A stretch of DNA of 64,000 nt. Origin: Ruminococcus flavefaciens 007c. Lineage in GTDB: Bacteria > Bacillota > Clostridia > Oscillospirales > Ruminococcaceae. The DNA is taken from positions 476,824-540,823 of the forward strand of contig NZ_ATAX01000028.1 of the NCBI RefSeq assembly GCF_000571935.1, written 5' to 3'. Position 1 is the first letter of the stretch, and each line of letters begins with the position of its first letter. Positions 55,784 to 63,960 of the stretch are shown piece by piece. The notes beneath the pieces were generated by a model. The model was given only the letters and a program-made list of their open reading frames with translations. It was not told the DNA's origin and ran no database searches. A program made the position numbers and the translations under genes.

Positions 55784-57065
55784 TGTTAAAGGAGTCACTT
55801 TTGTCGAGGGCGGTGTGTGCGCTGCCAAGGGATTCAAAGCCAACGGTGTGCAGTGCGGTCTTGCGCACAAGCCTCTGGGAGAAATGGATGAGGCCAATGC
55901 TGCCGCAAACAATGCGCTCCCCACAGCCAAGAAGAAAAACGACCTTGCCCTTATAGTTGCGGATAAGATGTGCAGCGCTGCTGCGGTGTATACCACAAAT
56001 AAGGTAAAGGGCGCTCCCATACTCGTTACAAAGGAGCATATAAAGGACGGCAGGGCAAGAGCTGTTATCGTGAACTCGGTAAATGCCAATACCTGCAACC
56101 CCGACGGCGTTGAGAAGGCTTCAAAGATGTGCAGCCTGGCCGCAGAGGCTCTGGGCATAGATGAGAACGACGTTATCGTGGCTTCCACAGGCGTTATCGG
56201 TCAGGTGCTCCCCATAGAGCCCATCGCAAACGCTATGGACGGCCTTGCAAAGGGACTTTCATATGACGGCAACAAGAGAGCTCTGGAAGCTATAATGACT
56301 ACGGATACAGCCGAAAAGGAGATAGCCGTGCAGTTCGAGCTGGGCGGGAAGACCTGTACACTGGGCGGTATGCTCAAGGGAAGCGGCATGATACATCCGA
56401 ATATGGCTACCACACTTACCTTCCTTACCACAGATGTGGATATTTCCGCCGAGATGATACAGCTTGCCCTCAGTGATATAGTAAAGGTAACGCTCAACCG
56501 CGCCAGCGTTGACGGAGACACCTCCACAAACGATATGGTATGCGTTATGGCTTCGGGAGAAGCAGGAAACAAGCCCGTTACCACTGATGACGGTGAGTTC
56601 GAGAAGTTCAGACACGCTCTCTATGCAGTAATGATGAACCTTGCAAGAATGATGGCAAGGGACGGAGAGGGCGCTACAAAGCTGGTCGAGTGTGCAGTAA
56701 GAGGCACCGAGACCGACGAGATAGCCGAAAAGGTTGCAAAGTCCATCATAGGTTCAAGTCTCATCAAGGCAATGATCTTCGGCGAGGACGCCAACGCAGG
56801 CAGAATATACTGCGCTATCGGCTATTCCGATGCTGATTTCGATATGAGCAAGGTGGATATAGAAATGGCTTCTGAGAGCGGTGTGATACCGCTGGGACGC
56901 AAGGGCTGCGTAATAGAATTCTCAGAGGAGATTGCCAAGAAGATACTCCATGAGGAAGAGGTCAAGATACTGGTATCCATGGGTGACGGCAAGGGCAGAG
57001 CTATCGCATGGGGCTGTGACCTCACTTATGACTATGTAAAGATCAACGGCGATTACAGAAGCTGA
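55770..57065 (+). CDS. argJ: Glutamate N-acetyltransferase/amino-acid acetyltransferase ArgJ
   Basis: A protein of 431 aa of the self-cleaving ornithine acetyltransferase family. GGVCAAKGFKANGV opens it, KGSGMIHPNMATTL holds the autoproteolysis site before T214, and DGDTSTNDMV and GYSDADFDMSKVDIEM follow. It transfers acetyl groups from acetylornithine back to glutamate (or from acetyl-CoA in the bifunctional type). There is a short insertion after residue 35 (GEMDEANAAANNALPTAKKKN) in a region the family often varies. AAAGGAGG lies 10 bases before ATG 55770. Confidence 0.95.
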   Translation: MKLVDVKGVTFVEGGVCAAKGFKANGVQCGLAHKPLGEMDEANAAANNALPTAKKKNDLALIVADKMCSAAAVYTTNKVKGAPILVTKEHIKDGRARAVIVNSVNANTCNPDGVEKASKMCSLAAEALGIDENDVIVASTGVIGQVLPIEPIANAMDGLAKGLSYDGNKRALEAIMTTDTAEKEIAVQFELGGKTCTLGGMLKGSGMIHPNMATTLTFLTTDVDISAEMIQLALSDIVKVTLNRASVDGDTSTNDMVCVMASGEAGNKPVTTDDGEFEKFRHALYAVMMNLARMMARDGEGATKLVECAVRGTETDEIAEKVAKSIIGSSLIKAMIFGEDANAGRIYCAIGYSDADFDMSKVDIEMASESGVIPLGRKGCVIEFSEEIAKKILHEEEVKILVSMGDGKGRAIAWGCDLTYDYVKINGDYRS

Positions 57066-57143
57066 TAATACGGTATGAAATATAGGGATATGAACTTAAA
57101 AGACCTGCGTTTATGAACGGGGACTTCAAAAGGAGGGGGGTTT

Positions 57144-57863
57144 ATGTTCGGAAAAAGACGAGATGAAGACTACGATGATTATAACGAGAGATACGCCGCC
57201 AAGTACGACGATGACTATATAGCTCCGTCAAAGGAGTACCGCACGGAATGCAGTCACAGTCATGAGCAGGTCTATGAGAATATCAACAATGTCAGGGAAT
57301 GTGACCACAGTCACGAGCAGACCTATAACGACGCCGATACCGAGCAGAAGCCCTACGATAACTATGTTAGCCTTGAAAGCATATTTGAACCAATGCTCGC
57401 CCCAGGAGAGCATCTGCTGTGGGCAGGCGGCAAAAAGGACGCTTCAAAGCGCAGAAATGCAGATTACAAGCTTATTATTGTGGCGGCTATACTCTTTTTT
57501 GCAGGAGGAGCATTCTCCATTTTCATATGCCTGCTGGGAATGATACTCTTCACAGTGAGCATATGTCTGCTGATAAGGGCAAACGCTTCGGCCTATGCCA
57601 TAACCGATATGAGAGTCATTGTTGTCAAAAACGGCGGCAATACCTCTATTCCGCTGGACTGGATACTGAACGTATCACACTCGTCAGGCGGAAGCAGCGG
57701 CGGCTATCTTATTCTTGCCCTTACCCATCCCGTGATGATGAACGGCACAGGATTACAGTCCTCCAACAGATTCGTGATGTACAATATCCAGGACGCTCCG
57801 AGAGTAAAGAGGATACTGGACGACGCTGTTATGGGCATCCGCATATCACAGAAGAGAAGATGA
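57144..57863 (+). CDS. PH-domain-like membrane protein, paralogue 1
   Basis: A protein of 239 aa with a charged N-terminal region that repeats the motif ECSHSHEQVY / ECDHSHEQTY (about 37-62), then two membrane segments (IIVAAILFFAGGAFSIFICLL and MILFTVSICLLI) and a C-terminal bacterial PH-like domain (YAITDMRVIVVKNGGNTSIPLDWILNVSHSSG ... VKRILDDAV). The role is unknown. AGGAGGGG is just upstream of ATG 57144. Two related genes follow in tandem, the third broken. Confidence 0.75.
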   Translation: MFGKRRDEDYDDYNERYAAKYDDDYIAPSKEYRTECSHSHEQVYENINNVRECDHSHEQTYNDADTEQKPYDNYVSLESIFEPMLAPGEHLLWAGGKKDASKRRNADYKLIIVAAILFFAGGAFSIFICLLGMILFTVSICLLIRANASAYAITDMRVIVVKNGGNTSIPLDWILNVSHSSGGSSGGYLILALTHPVMMNGTGLQSSNRFVMYNIQDAPRVKRILDDAVMGIRISQKRR

Positions 57864-57910
57864 GCGATGACTGAAAACGATGTATCATAAGCCGCAACAC
57901 TGGTGATAAT

Positions 57911-58570
57911 ATGTATGAAAATAAAAACGGCGAAAAAGAATATGAGGATATGAGCGAATATCCTTACATTGCAGAAGGTGCCGATCTGTCAGGACTGAGT
58001 TATGAAACGAAGGAAAAGATAGTCACTCCCTATCTTAAAGAGGATGAGTTCATAGTCAAGATCCTGAACAATGATAAAGAAAACCCCGATAGTTCTTTTG
58101 CAAAAGGTAGATACAGGAAAACAGGCAAAGTTCTCCGGATTGCAGTCCCGTTGATAACGGCCGTAACGATCGCAGTGATCTTTATGGGGTTATCCGACAG
58201 AGAGAAACATGATATTTCATTCATATTTTTGTATGAGTTTTTTTCACCTTTATTTCTGATGTTTGGTTTTTGTGCGTTTCTATCATGGCTTGACAACTTG
58301 CTGCAAGACAAATTAATATTTGCAATAACAAACAAAAGGATACTTGAGATCGGGGATGGAAAAATCATAGAAGTTCCGTTTAAGAATATCAAAAGAACAA
58401 AAGCCCGTATCAAGCATGATAAAGGAAAGTTATATGTAAAAGCCGTCTTTTACGAAGAATTAAAAAGATACCGGTCTTTTTCGATTTCAATGACTGAAAA
58501 TCCTTTCGAGGCAAAGCGTATACTCGATGTGGCTATAGAAGAGTGCAAAGCATATCAAAATCAGGACTGA
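57911..58570 (+). CDS. PH-domain-like membrane protein, paralogue 2
   Basis: A protein of 219 aa. After an acidic soluble front, two membrane segments (VLRIAVPLITAVTIAVIFMGL and FFSPLFLMFGFCAFLSWL) are followed by a PH-like half (IFAITNKRILEIGDGKIIEVPFKNIKRTKARI ... FEAKRILDVAIEECK). It has the same order as paralogue 1 (membrane pair then ITxxRxxx) but little identity. The ribosome site is weak (TGGTGATA), so translation may be low. It has more A+T than the arg genes around it. Confidence 0.72.
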   Translation: MYENKNGEKEYEDMSEYPYIAEGADLSGLSYETKEKIVTPYLKEDEFIVKILNNDKENPDSSFAKGRYRKTGKVLRIAVPLITAVTIAVIFMGLSDREKHDISFIFLYEFFSPLFLMFGFCAFLSWLDNLLQDKLIFAITNKRILEIGDGKIIEVPFKNIKRTKARIKHDKGKLYVKAVFYEELKRYRSFSISMTENPFEAKRILDVAIEECKAYQNQD

Positions 58571-58609
58571 TCAGAAAATAACAAAGCATATACAGTAAGG
58601 CTGGGGGAT

Positions 58610-59196
58610 ATGATGTTCGGCAGGAAAATTAACGGGAAAGAGAACGCATATAACTATAATGATGCAGCTTCTGTGCTTCAGCCTTTTCTGAAAAAAGAGG
58701 AACAGATACTGTATGCATCAGGCGACGGAAACTTCAATGAGAGTATCATTGAAAAATTGTATCATATGGAAGATACTGCGACCGGTAAGGCTATCGCGGC
58801 AGCACACATTGCTTTGCTTCTGGGAGGCGTTTTAGTGTGTATACTCGGCCATGAGGGCATCGGTTTGTTAATGATCGCTCTTTTCATATTGATCCCCATT
58901 GTCGGATTAATAGTGCTGATCATATGTATTGCGTCAAGCCTCCGAGTGCCAACTGTGCCATTACTGACAAAAGAGTAATATCCATGATAGGCACTAACTG
59001 GGATGAGATCGCATTAAAGAACGTTTCGGACACAAGTGTGCGGAACGGAAATATGATAGTGGTGAGAACAAGAGTACACAGTGCTGAGAATACCGCTGAA
59101 TATATTGTTATTTACAAAGTTCATGATCCTTTAGGTGTAAAACAGCTCCTTGACGAAGCCGTGCAAAGAGCAAAAATAAATGAATATCAAAACTGA
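58610..59196 (+). pseudogene. PH-domain-like membrane protein, paralogue 3, frameshifted
   Basis: The first frame (58610-58978) encodes MFGRKING, an acidic region and two membrane segments, then goes out of frame at about 58,930-58,960. The second frame continues with ANCAITDKRVISMIGTNWDEIALKNVSD ... GVKQLLDEAVQRA to 59196. Joined, the parts match paralogue 1 (RANASAYAITDMRVIVV). A one-base change in the GTATTGCGTCAAG region would restore the frame. This is a broken gene or, less likely, a sequencing error. Confidence 0.75.
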
Positions 59197-59217
59197 TATA
59201 AAAGGAAGTAAGGAAAA

Positions 59218-60084
59218 ATGGAAAAGATATCAAACAATGAAAAATCGCAGGTTCTTATAGATGCTCTGCCGTACATACAGAAGTATAATAACAAGATACT
59301 TGTTATAAAGTACGGCGGAAATGCCATGACCAACAAGGAGCTGAAGGACGCTGTTATGACAGATATCGTACTCCTTTCGCTGGTAGGCGTAAAGGTAGTC
59401 CTTGTACACGGCGGCGGTCCCGAGATCAGCGATATGCTGAAGAAGCTCAATATAGAGAGCCGCTTCGTGAACGGTCTGAGATATACCGACGATGCCACTG
59501 TTGACGTAGTAAAGATGGTACTCTCGGGCAAGGTCAACAAGGAGCTGGTACAGCTTCTGGCACAGCATAAGGGCAGCGCAGTAGGCCTTTGCGGCATCGA
59601 CGGTGAAATGCTCATGGCAGAGAAGAAAAAGACCGACGACGGTCAGGATTTGGGCTGGGTAGGCGAGATCACAAAGGTCAATACAAAGCCTATCACAGAT
59701 GCTCTTGCCAACGGCAATATCCCTGTTATAGCCACTGTGGCTACCGATGAGGAGGGCAATACATACAATATCAACGCCGATACTGCCGCAGCAAGGATAG
59801 CTGCCGAGCTGGGCGCCGAGAACCTCATACTCATGACGGATATAGCCGGACTTCTCCGCGATAAGGACGATCCTTCCACCCTTATCCCAGAGGTCAATGT
59901 CAGCGAAGTTCCCTTCCTCAAGAGACAGGGCATCATCTCGGGCGGTATGATACCCAAGATAGACTGCTGCGTAGAGGCTGTCAGACGAGGCGTCAGAAAG
60001 ACCGTTATCATCGACGGCAGAGTTCCCCATTCTATCCTTATTGAGATACTTTCCAATGAAGGAATAGGCACTCAGTTCGTATGA
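59218..60084 (+). CDS. argB: Acetylglutamate kinase
   Basis: A protein of 288 aa of the amino-acid-kinase fold. ILVIKYGGNAMTNKEL, VLVHGGGPEISDML, and later GISGGMIPKIDCCVEA and IIDGRVPHSILIEIL are the family blocks; the last two segments carry the conserved lysine that binds the nucleotide. It phosphorylates N-acetylglutamate, second step. The ribosome site AAGGAAG precedes ATG 59218, 21 bases after the frameshifted paralogue. Confidence 0.96.
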   Translation: MEKISNNEKSQVLIDALPYIQKYNNKILVIKYGGNAMTNKELKDAVMTDIVLLSLVGVKVVLVHGGGPEISDMLKKLNIESRFVNGLRYTDDATVDVVKMVLSGKVNKELVQLLAQHKGSAVGLCGIDGEMLMAEKKKTDDGQDLGWVGEITKVNTKPITDALANGNIPVIATVATDEEGNTYNINADTAAARIAAELGAENLILMTDIAGLLRDKDDPSTLIPEVNVSEVPFLKRQGIISGGMIPKIDCCVEAVRRGVRKTVIIDGRVPHSILIEILSNEGIGTQFV

Positions 60085-60151
60085 TACAGCTTCTTCTCGT
60101 AAAATAATTTACTTGTATACAAAAAATTTACTAATGTGACTTTAGGAAAGA

Positions 60152-60181
60152 TTGATTTTGACTGCCGTTCAGCGTTATAAT
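60152..60181 (+). promoter_or_regulatory. Internal promoter before argD, TTGATT-18-TATAAT
   Basis: The -35 box lies at 60152-60157 and a perfect -10 box at 60176-60181. It could give a second transcript for argD-argF. A TTGACT just after it is 12 bases from the -10 box and too close to be used. Confidence 0.6.
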
Positions 60182-60241
60182 AATAATGTGTCTGAAAATT
60201 TGTGAGTTTTATCCAAGGCAGTCTGCCCCAAGGAGGACTTT

Positions 60242-61411
60242 ATGAATACAATAGATAAATTCAATTCACACGTTATGCAGTCCTACGGACGCTATCCCCT
60301 CGTTATGGAGGAGGGAAGCGGCAGACGCTGTAAGGACGAAAACGGCATGGAATACATTGATTTCGGAAGCGGAATAGGTACAAATTCTCTCGGCTACTGC
60401 GATGAAAAGTGGGCTGACGCGGTCTGCGCTCAGGTGCGCACCCTTCAGCACAGCTCAAATTATTACTATACTGCGGTTCAGGCGGATTTCGCCGACAGGC
60501 TCTGCAATGCGTCGGGCTATAAGTCGGTGTTCTTCTGCAACAGCGGTGCCGAGGCAAACGAGTGCGCCATCAAGGTGGCAAGGAAATACAGCTTCGATAA
60601 ATACGGCAAGGGCAGACATACGATCATTACCCTTGTAAATTCCTTCCACGGCAGGACTATTGCTACTCTTTCCGCAACAGGTCAGGATGTTTTCCATAAC
60701 TACTTCTTTCCGTTCGTAGAAGGTTTCGTGAATGTTGCCGCAAATGATATCGACGACCTTAAAGCCAAGCTTGAGGATAAGACGGTATGCGCGGTAATGC
60801 TCGAATATATTCAGGGCGAGGGCGGAGTAAGAGCGCTGGATCAGGAATTCGTGGACGCGGTCTACGAGCTGTGCGCAGCAAAGGACATACTTGTCATCGC
60901 CGATGAGGTGCAGACAGGCGTGGGACGTACAGGCAAATTCCTGGCGGGTGATTGTTTCGGCAAAAAGGCCGATATAACCACTCTGGCAAAGGGCATCGCA
61001 GGCGGCCTCCCCATGGGAGCCTGCCTTGTGAACGAGAAATGCAGCGGTGTCCTGACAGCGGGTACTCACGGCTCGACCTTCGGCGGCAACCCCATCGCCT
61101 GTGCGGGCGGTCTGGCGGTGCTTGACAGAGTAGAGAGCGAAGGCTTCCTCGATGAAGTGTGCAAAAAAGGCGAGTTTATCAGAAGCGAGCTTGCCAAATG
61201 CAGTGAGGTCGAAGCTCTCAGCGGTATCGGTCTTATGGTCGGTATCACCCTGAAGAACAAGGATGCCCATGATGTGGCTCAGAAGGCTCTGGAAAGAGGA
61301 CTTCTGGTGCTTACAGCCAAGGAGAAGGTAAGACTTCTGCCGCCGCTGACTATCTCTTATGACGAGCTCAAGGACGGATTGAAAATTCTGATAGAGATAC
61401 TGGAGGAATGA
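60242..61411 (+). CDS. argD: Acetylornithine aminotransferase
   Basis: A protein of 389 aa of the class III PLP aminotransferases. FCNSGAEANECAIKVAR (PLP-binding), SFHGRTIATLSATGQ, VIADEVQTGVGRTGKF and TLAKGIAGGLPMGACLV, with the PLP lysine K250, are all seen. It converts N-acetylglutamate semialdehyde to N-acetylornithine, fourth step. AAGGAGG at 60230-60236 sets the start. The next gene overlaps its stop by 4 bases or starts just after. Confidence 0.96.
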   Translation: MNTIDKFNSHVMQSYGRYPLVMEEGSGRRCKDENGMEYIDFGSGIGTNSLGYCDEKWADAVCAQVRTLQHSSNYYYTAVQADFADRLCNASGYKSVFFCNSGAEANECAIKVARKYSFDKYGKGRHTIITLVNSFHGRTIATLSATGQDVFHNYFFPFVEGFVNVAANDIDDLKAKLEDKTVCAVMLEYIQGEGGVRALDQEFVDAVYELCAAKDILVIADEVQTGVGRTGKFLAGDCFGKKADITTLAKGIAGGLPMGACLVNEKCSGVLTAGTHGSTFGGNPIACAGGLAVLDRVESEGFLDEVCKKGEFIRSELAKCSEVEALSGIGLMVGITLKNKDAHDVAQKALERGLLVLTAKEKVRLLPPLTISYDELKDGLKILIEILEE

Positions 61412-61413
61412 TT

Positions 61414-61878
61414 ATGGAGCTGAAGGTAACAGGCAAGGGAAATAAATATATAGCCAGTGACAGAAGCGGAAAGCTCCTGTACAGCGTAAAGAAAAAAGGC
61501 TTTGGTTCACGTTATAATCTAATGGACGCAAACAGTTATTATAATCTGTATACTCTCGTACAGACAGGCGACTCCAAAAAGCCGGGATTTACCATCATTC
61601 TGAACGATAATGTCTTTCTTTCGATGGAATGTACATCCCTTTTCCTTGATCCTACCATTCTGGCAAGAGGAAAGGAGTTTACCTTCGAGCTTAAAAGCAA
61701 AGACAGAAAAGAATTCGTGATCTTCCGCAACAAGGAAAGAGTGGGAGTCATCCATACTCTCTCGGCTGTCAACGGAGAATTCCAGTACGACATCGAAATA
61801 GATAATACGGCTTTTGATGATTATATACCGCTCTTTGCAGTTGCCATAGACAAGGCCTTCGGTGAAATGAATAAATAA
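61414..61878 (+). CDS. LURP-one/tubby-C-like protein, tentative
   Basis: A protein of 154 aa made of short alternating strands (KVTGKGNKYIASDRSGKLLYSVKKKGFGSRYNLMDANSY; FIILNDNVFLSMECTSLF...; FVIFRNKERVGVIHTLSAV...) with a C-terminal hydrophobic helix (YIPLFAVAIDKAF). The pattern of a scramblase/LURP-like beta-barrel is suggested but not proven. ATG at 61414 (GGAGG upstream) is used; the ATG at 61408 is closer to the argD stop and overlaps it. It lies between argD and argF. Confidence 0.5.
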   Translation: MELKVTGKGNKYIASDRSGKLLYSVKKKGFGSRYNLMDANSYYNLYTLVQTGDSKKPGFTIILNDNVFLSMECTSLFLDPTILARGKEFTFELKSKDRKEFVIFRNKERVGVIHTLSAVNGEFQYDIEIDNTAFDDYIPLFAVAIDKAFGEMNK

Positions 61879-61905
61879 CATAATGTTTTGAAAGGATAGA
61901 AAAAT

Positions 61906-62814
61906 ATGAAAAATCTACTTAAAATGCTTGATCTCAGCTCTGAGGAGATCATAGATATACTTAATCTTGCAGATCAGCTCAAGTACGAGCTGAAGCACGG
62001 TATCCCCCACCCCCACCTCAAGGGAAAGACTCTCGGAATGATCTTCCAGAAGGCTTCCACACGTACAAGGGTTTCCTTTGAGACAGGTATGTACCAGCTG
62101 GGCGGCTATCCGCTGTTCCTCTCCTCCAACGATCTTCAGATCGGACGCGGAGAGCCCGTACAGGATACTGCAAGAGTCCTCTCACGCTACCTTGACGGTA
62201 TAATGATCCGTACCTTCGAGCAGAAGGAGGTAGAGGATCTGGCACAGTACGGTTCTATCCCGATAATCAACGGACTTACCGACTTCTGTCATCCCTGTCA
62301 GGTACTGGCTGACCTTATGACTATCCGCGAGTTCAAGGGCAGCTTTGACGGACTTAAAATGTGTTTTATCGGCGACGGAAACAACATGGCGAATTCCCTT
62401 ATCGTAGGCTGCCTGAAGGTAGGTATGTCGGTTGCTATCGCTTGTCCTGACGACTACCAGCCGCCTAAGGAAATAATTGATTTTGCAAAGGGCTACGGCG
62501 ATAAGTTTGAGATGACAAATTCACCTGTCCAGGCTGCAAAGAACGCAGACGTCCTTATCACAGACGTATGGGCTTCCATGGGACAGGAGGGCGAAGCCGA
62601 GAAGCGCAGGAAGGCTTTCGCAGGCTATCAGATCAATGACGACCTTATGGCTCAGGCTCACAGCGACGCAATGGTTCTCCACTGTCTCCCCGCACATCGT
62701 GAGGAGGAGATCACAGAGAAGGTGTTCGAGGCTCATGCAAATGAGATCTTCGAGGAAGCTGAGAACCGTCTCCATGCTCAGAAGGCTGTAATGGTAAAGC
62801 TTATGGCAAACTGA
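61906..62814 (+). CDS. argF: Ornithine carbamoyltransferase
   Basis: A protein of 302 aa. KASTRTRVSFETGMYQLGG is the carbamoyl-phosphate loop (STRTR), GDGNNMANSLIVGCLKVGM is the second-domain start, and HCLPAHREEEITEKVFE is the ornithine-binding loop. It carbamoylates ornithine to citrulline. The ribosome site AAAGGA lies before ATG 61906. It closes the arg cluster and is followed by a terminator. Confidence 0.96.
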   Translation: MKNLLKMLDLSSEEIIDILNLADQLKYELKHGIPHPHLKGKTLGMIFQKASTRTRVSFETGMYQLGGYPLFLSSNDLQIGRGEPVQDTARVLSRYLDGIMIRTFEQKEVEDLAQYGSIPIINGLTDFCHPCQVLADLMTIREFKGSFDGLKMCFIGDGNNMANSLIVGCLKVGMSVAIACPDDYQPPKEIIDFAKGYGDKFEMTNSPVQAAKNADVLITDVWASMGQEGEAEKRRKAFAGYQINDDLMAQAHSDAMVLHCLPAHREEEITEKVFEAHANEIFEEAENRLHAQKAVMVKLMAN

Positions 62815-62827
62815 GCCGGCTTGCAGG

Positions 62828-62851
62828 GACGCCCGTTGGGCGTCCTTTTTG
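62828..62851 (+). terminator. Terminator of the arginine operon
   Basis: GACGCCC pairs with GGGCGTC across GTT and is followed by five T residues, 14 bases after argF. Confidence 0.88.
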
Positions 62852-63026
62852 ATTCGGGATGCGGAATTTGGAATTGTAAGAACGGCGTTCCGCAGGCAAC
62901 ACATTTTGTAGGGGGCGTATATTATCCGTCCCTTTGGGGTTAACGCCTTTCTTTTATTGTAGAATATTAATAATAAATTCATACAATATCTTTTGACAAA
63001 TATTCAACGCCATGATATGTTTATAT

Positions 63027-63056
63027 TTGACAGAACAATGTTATGAATACTATATA
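63027..63056 (+). promoter_or_regulatory. Promoter, TTGACA-18-TATATA
   Basis: The -35 box lies at 63027-63032 and the -10 box at 63051-63056, just before the SHOCT gene. Confidence 0.65.
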
Positions 63057-63069
63057 AAGGGTGAAGAAC

Positions 63070-63369
63070 ATGGAAATTGAGCATATATGTGCTTGCATTT
63101 TGGTATGGTTGGTCATGTCTATCATATTTGGCTGCATTGCAAATGTTATAAACACCAAGAAAGGATATGACGGTGGTTTTGCATGGGGCTTTTTGCTTTG
63201 AATTATAGGAGTAATAATAGTCGGGTGCAGACCAGAGAAAAATAACAGTAGGAATTCGGCAAAAATAATTGAGGCAGACGAAATCAAAAAAAATAAAGAA
63301 TTACTTGATTCCGGTGCAATAACACAGGAAGAGTATGACTCAAAGAAAAAACAATTACTTGGTTTATAA
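63070..63369 (+). pseudogene. SHOCT-domain membrane protein with an in-frame TGA
   Basis: ATG at 63070 with AAGGGTGAAG upstream starts a frame with a membrane segment (VWLVMSIIFGCIANVI), then GYDGGFAWGFLL, a TGA at 63199-63201, IIGVIIVGCRPEKN and a C-terminal SHOCT motif (KELLDSGAITQEEYDSKKKQLLGL) ending at TAA 63367. The TGA stands where related proteins have glycine (GGA), so one G-to-T change explains it. Upstream of the stop only a 43-aa peptide is made. It is either a recent pseudogene or a read-through case. Confidence 0.75.
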
Positions 63370-63376
63370 ATACTGA

Positions 63377-63401
63377 AAGGCAGTCTTTAGACTGCCTTTT
63401 T
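63377..63401 (+). terminator. Terminator of the SHOCT gene
   Basis: AAGGCAGTCT pairs with AGACTGCCTT and five T residues follow. Confidence 0.88.
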
Positions 63402-63403
63402 CA

Positions 63404-63432
63404 TTGACAAACCGTCAAAAAAATGCTATCAT
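63404..63432 (+). promoter_or_regulatory. Promoter of the DUF3592-like gene, TTGACA-17-TATCAT
   Basis: The -35 box lies at 63404-63409 and the -10 box at 63427-63432. Confidence 0.75.
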
Positions 63433-63499
63433 TGCATACAAGGCGATAAAAATTATTTTCAGCCGACAGTTTGAAAACAGGTATGAAATGAGGTGAAGT

Positions 63500-63883
63500 A
63501 TGAAATATATGATATGGGCAGGGATAGGCTTTGGCATCGCCCTTGCGGGGCTGGTCTATCTGGTGAAGCTCCTGCTGCTGAAGAAAAACGGCATTGAGAC
63601 CGAGGCGGAGGTCATCTCCGTCCGTGAGAAGCGCAAGAATGATTACATTCACAAAATGCGGTACAGCGGCGACGGCAGGACATATGAGCAGGAGGACAGG
63701 GCAGGCTTTTCCGAGCCCTTCAAGGTAGGCTCAAAGCATACTATAATCTATGACGGGAAGAAGCCCGAGCGGTTCGACTTTGCAGATCAGGTAAAAAAGA
63801 ACCTTATTGTAGCGGGAGTTATGGTCGCTATGGCGCTTATTTTCTCAGCAAGATGGCTGTATCTCTGGAAGCTCGGCACCTGA
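63500..63883 (+). CDS. DUF3592-like membrane protein
   Basis: A protein of 127 aa with a membrane segment (IWAGIGFGIALAGLVYLVKLLLL), a soluble outside domain with VISVREKRKNDYIHKMRYSGDGRTYEQEDRAGFSEPFKVGSKHTIIYDGKKPERF, and a second membrane segment near the C-terminus (LIVAGVMVAMALIFSARWLYL). This is the layout of DUF3592/small-beta-barrel membrane proteins. The function is unknown. TGAGGTGAAG is upstream of ATG 63500. It has its own promoter and terminator. Confidence 0.75.
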   Translation: MKYMIWAGIGFGIALAGLVYLVKLLLLKKNGIETEAEVISVREKRKNDYIHKMRYSGDGRTYEQEDRAGFSEPFKVGSKHTIIYDGKKPERFDFADQVKKNLIVAGVMVAMALIFSARWLYLWKLGT

Positions 63884-63899
63884 TTGGTGAAGATTACCA

Positions 63900-63928
63900 A
63901 AAAATAACGAAAATCCGTTATTTTCTTT
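63900..63928 (+). terminator. Terminator of the DUF3592-like gene
   Basis: AAAATAACG pairs with CGTTATTTT and a T-rich run follows. Confidence 0.8.
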
Positions 63929-63931
63929 TAG

Positions 63932-63960
63932 TTGACAAACCGCCTGCACCGTGCTATAAT
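63932..63960 (+). promoter_or_regulatory. Promoter of a gene beyond the window, TTGACA-17-TATAAT
   Basis: Both boxes are perfect consensus. A leader starting with GCCTGAGG...CTTCAGGC (a possible hairpin) follows, but the gene is not in the window. Confidence 0.9.

Noticed and set aside
60158..60181. TTGACT as -35 box of the argD promoter
   Set aside because: It is only 12 bases from the -10 box. TTGATT six bases upstream gives the normal 18-base spacing.
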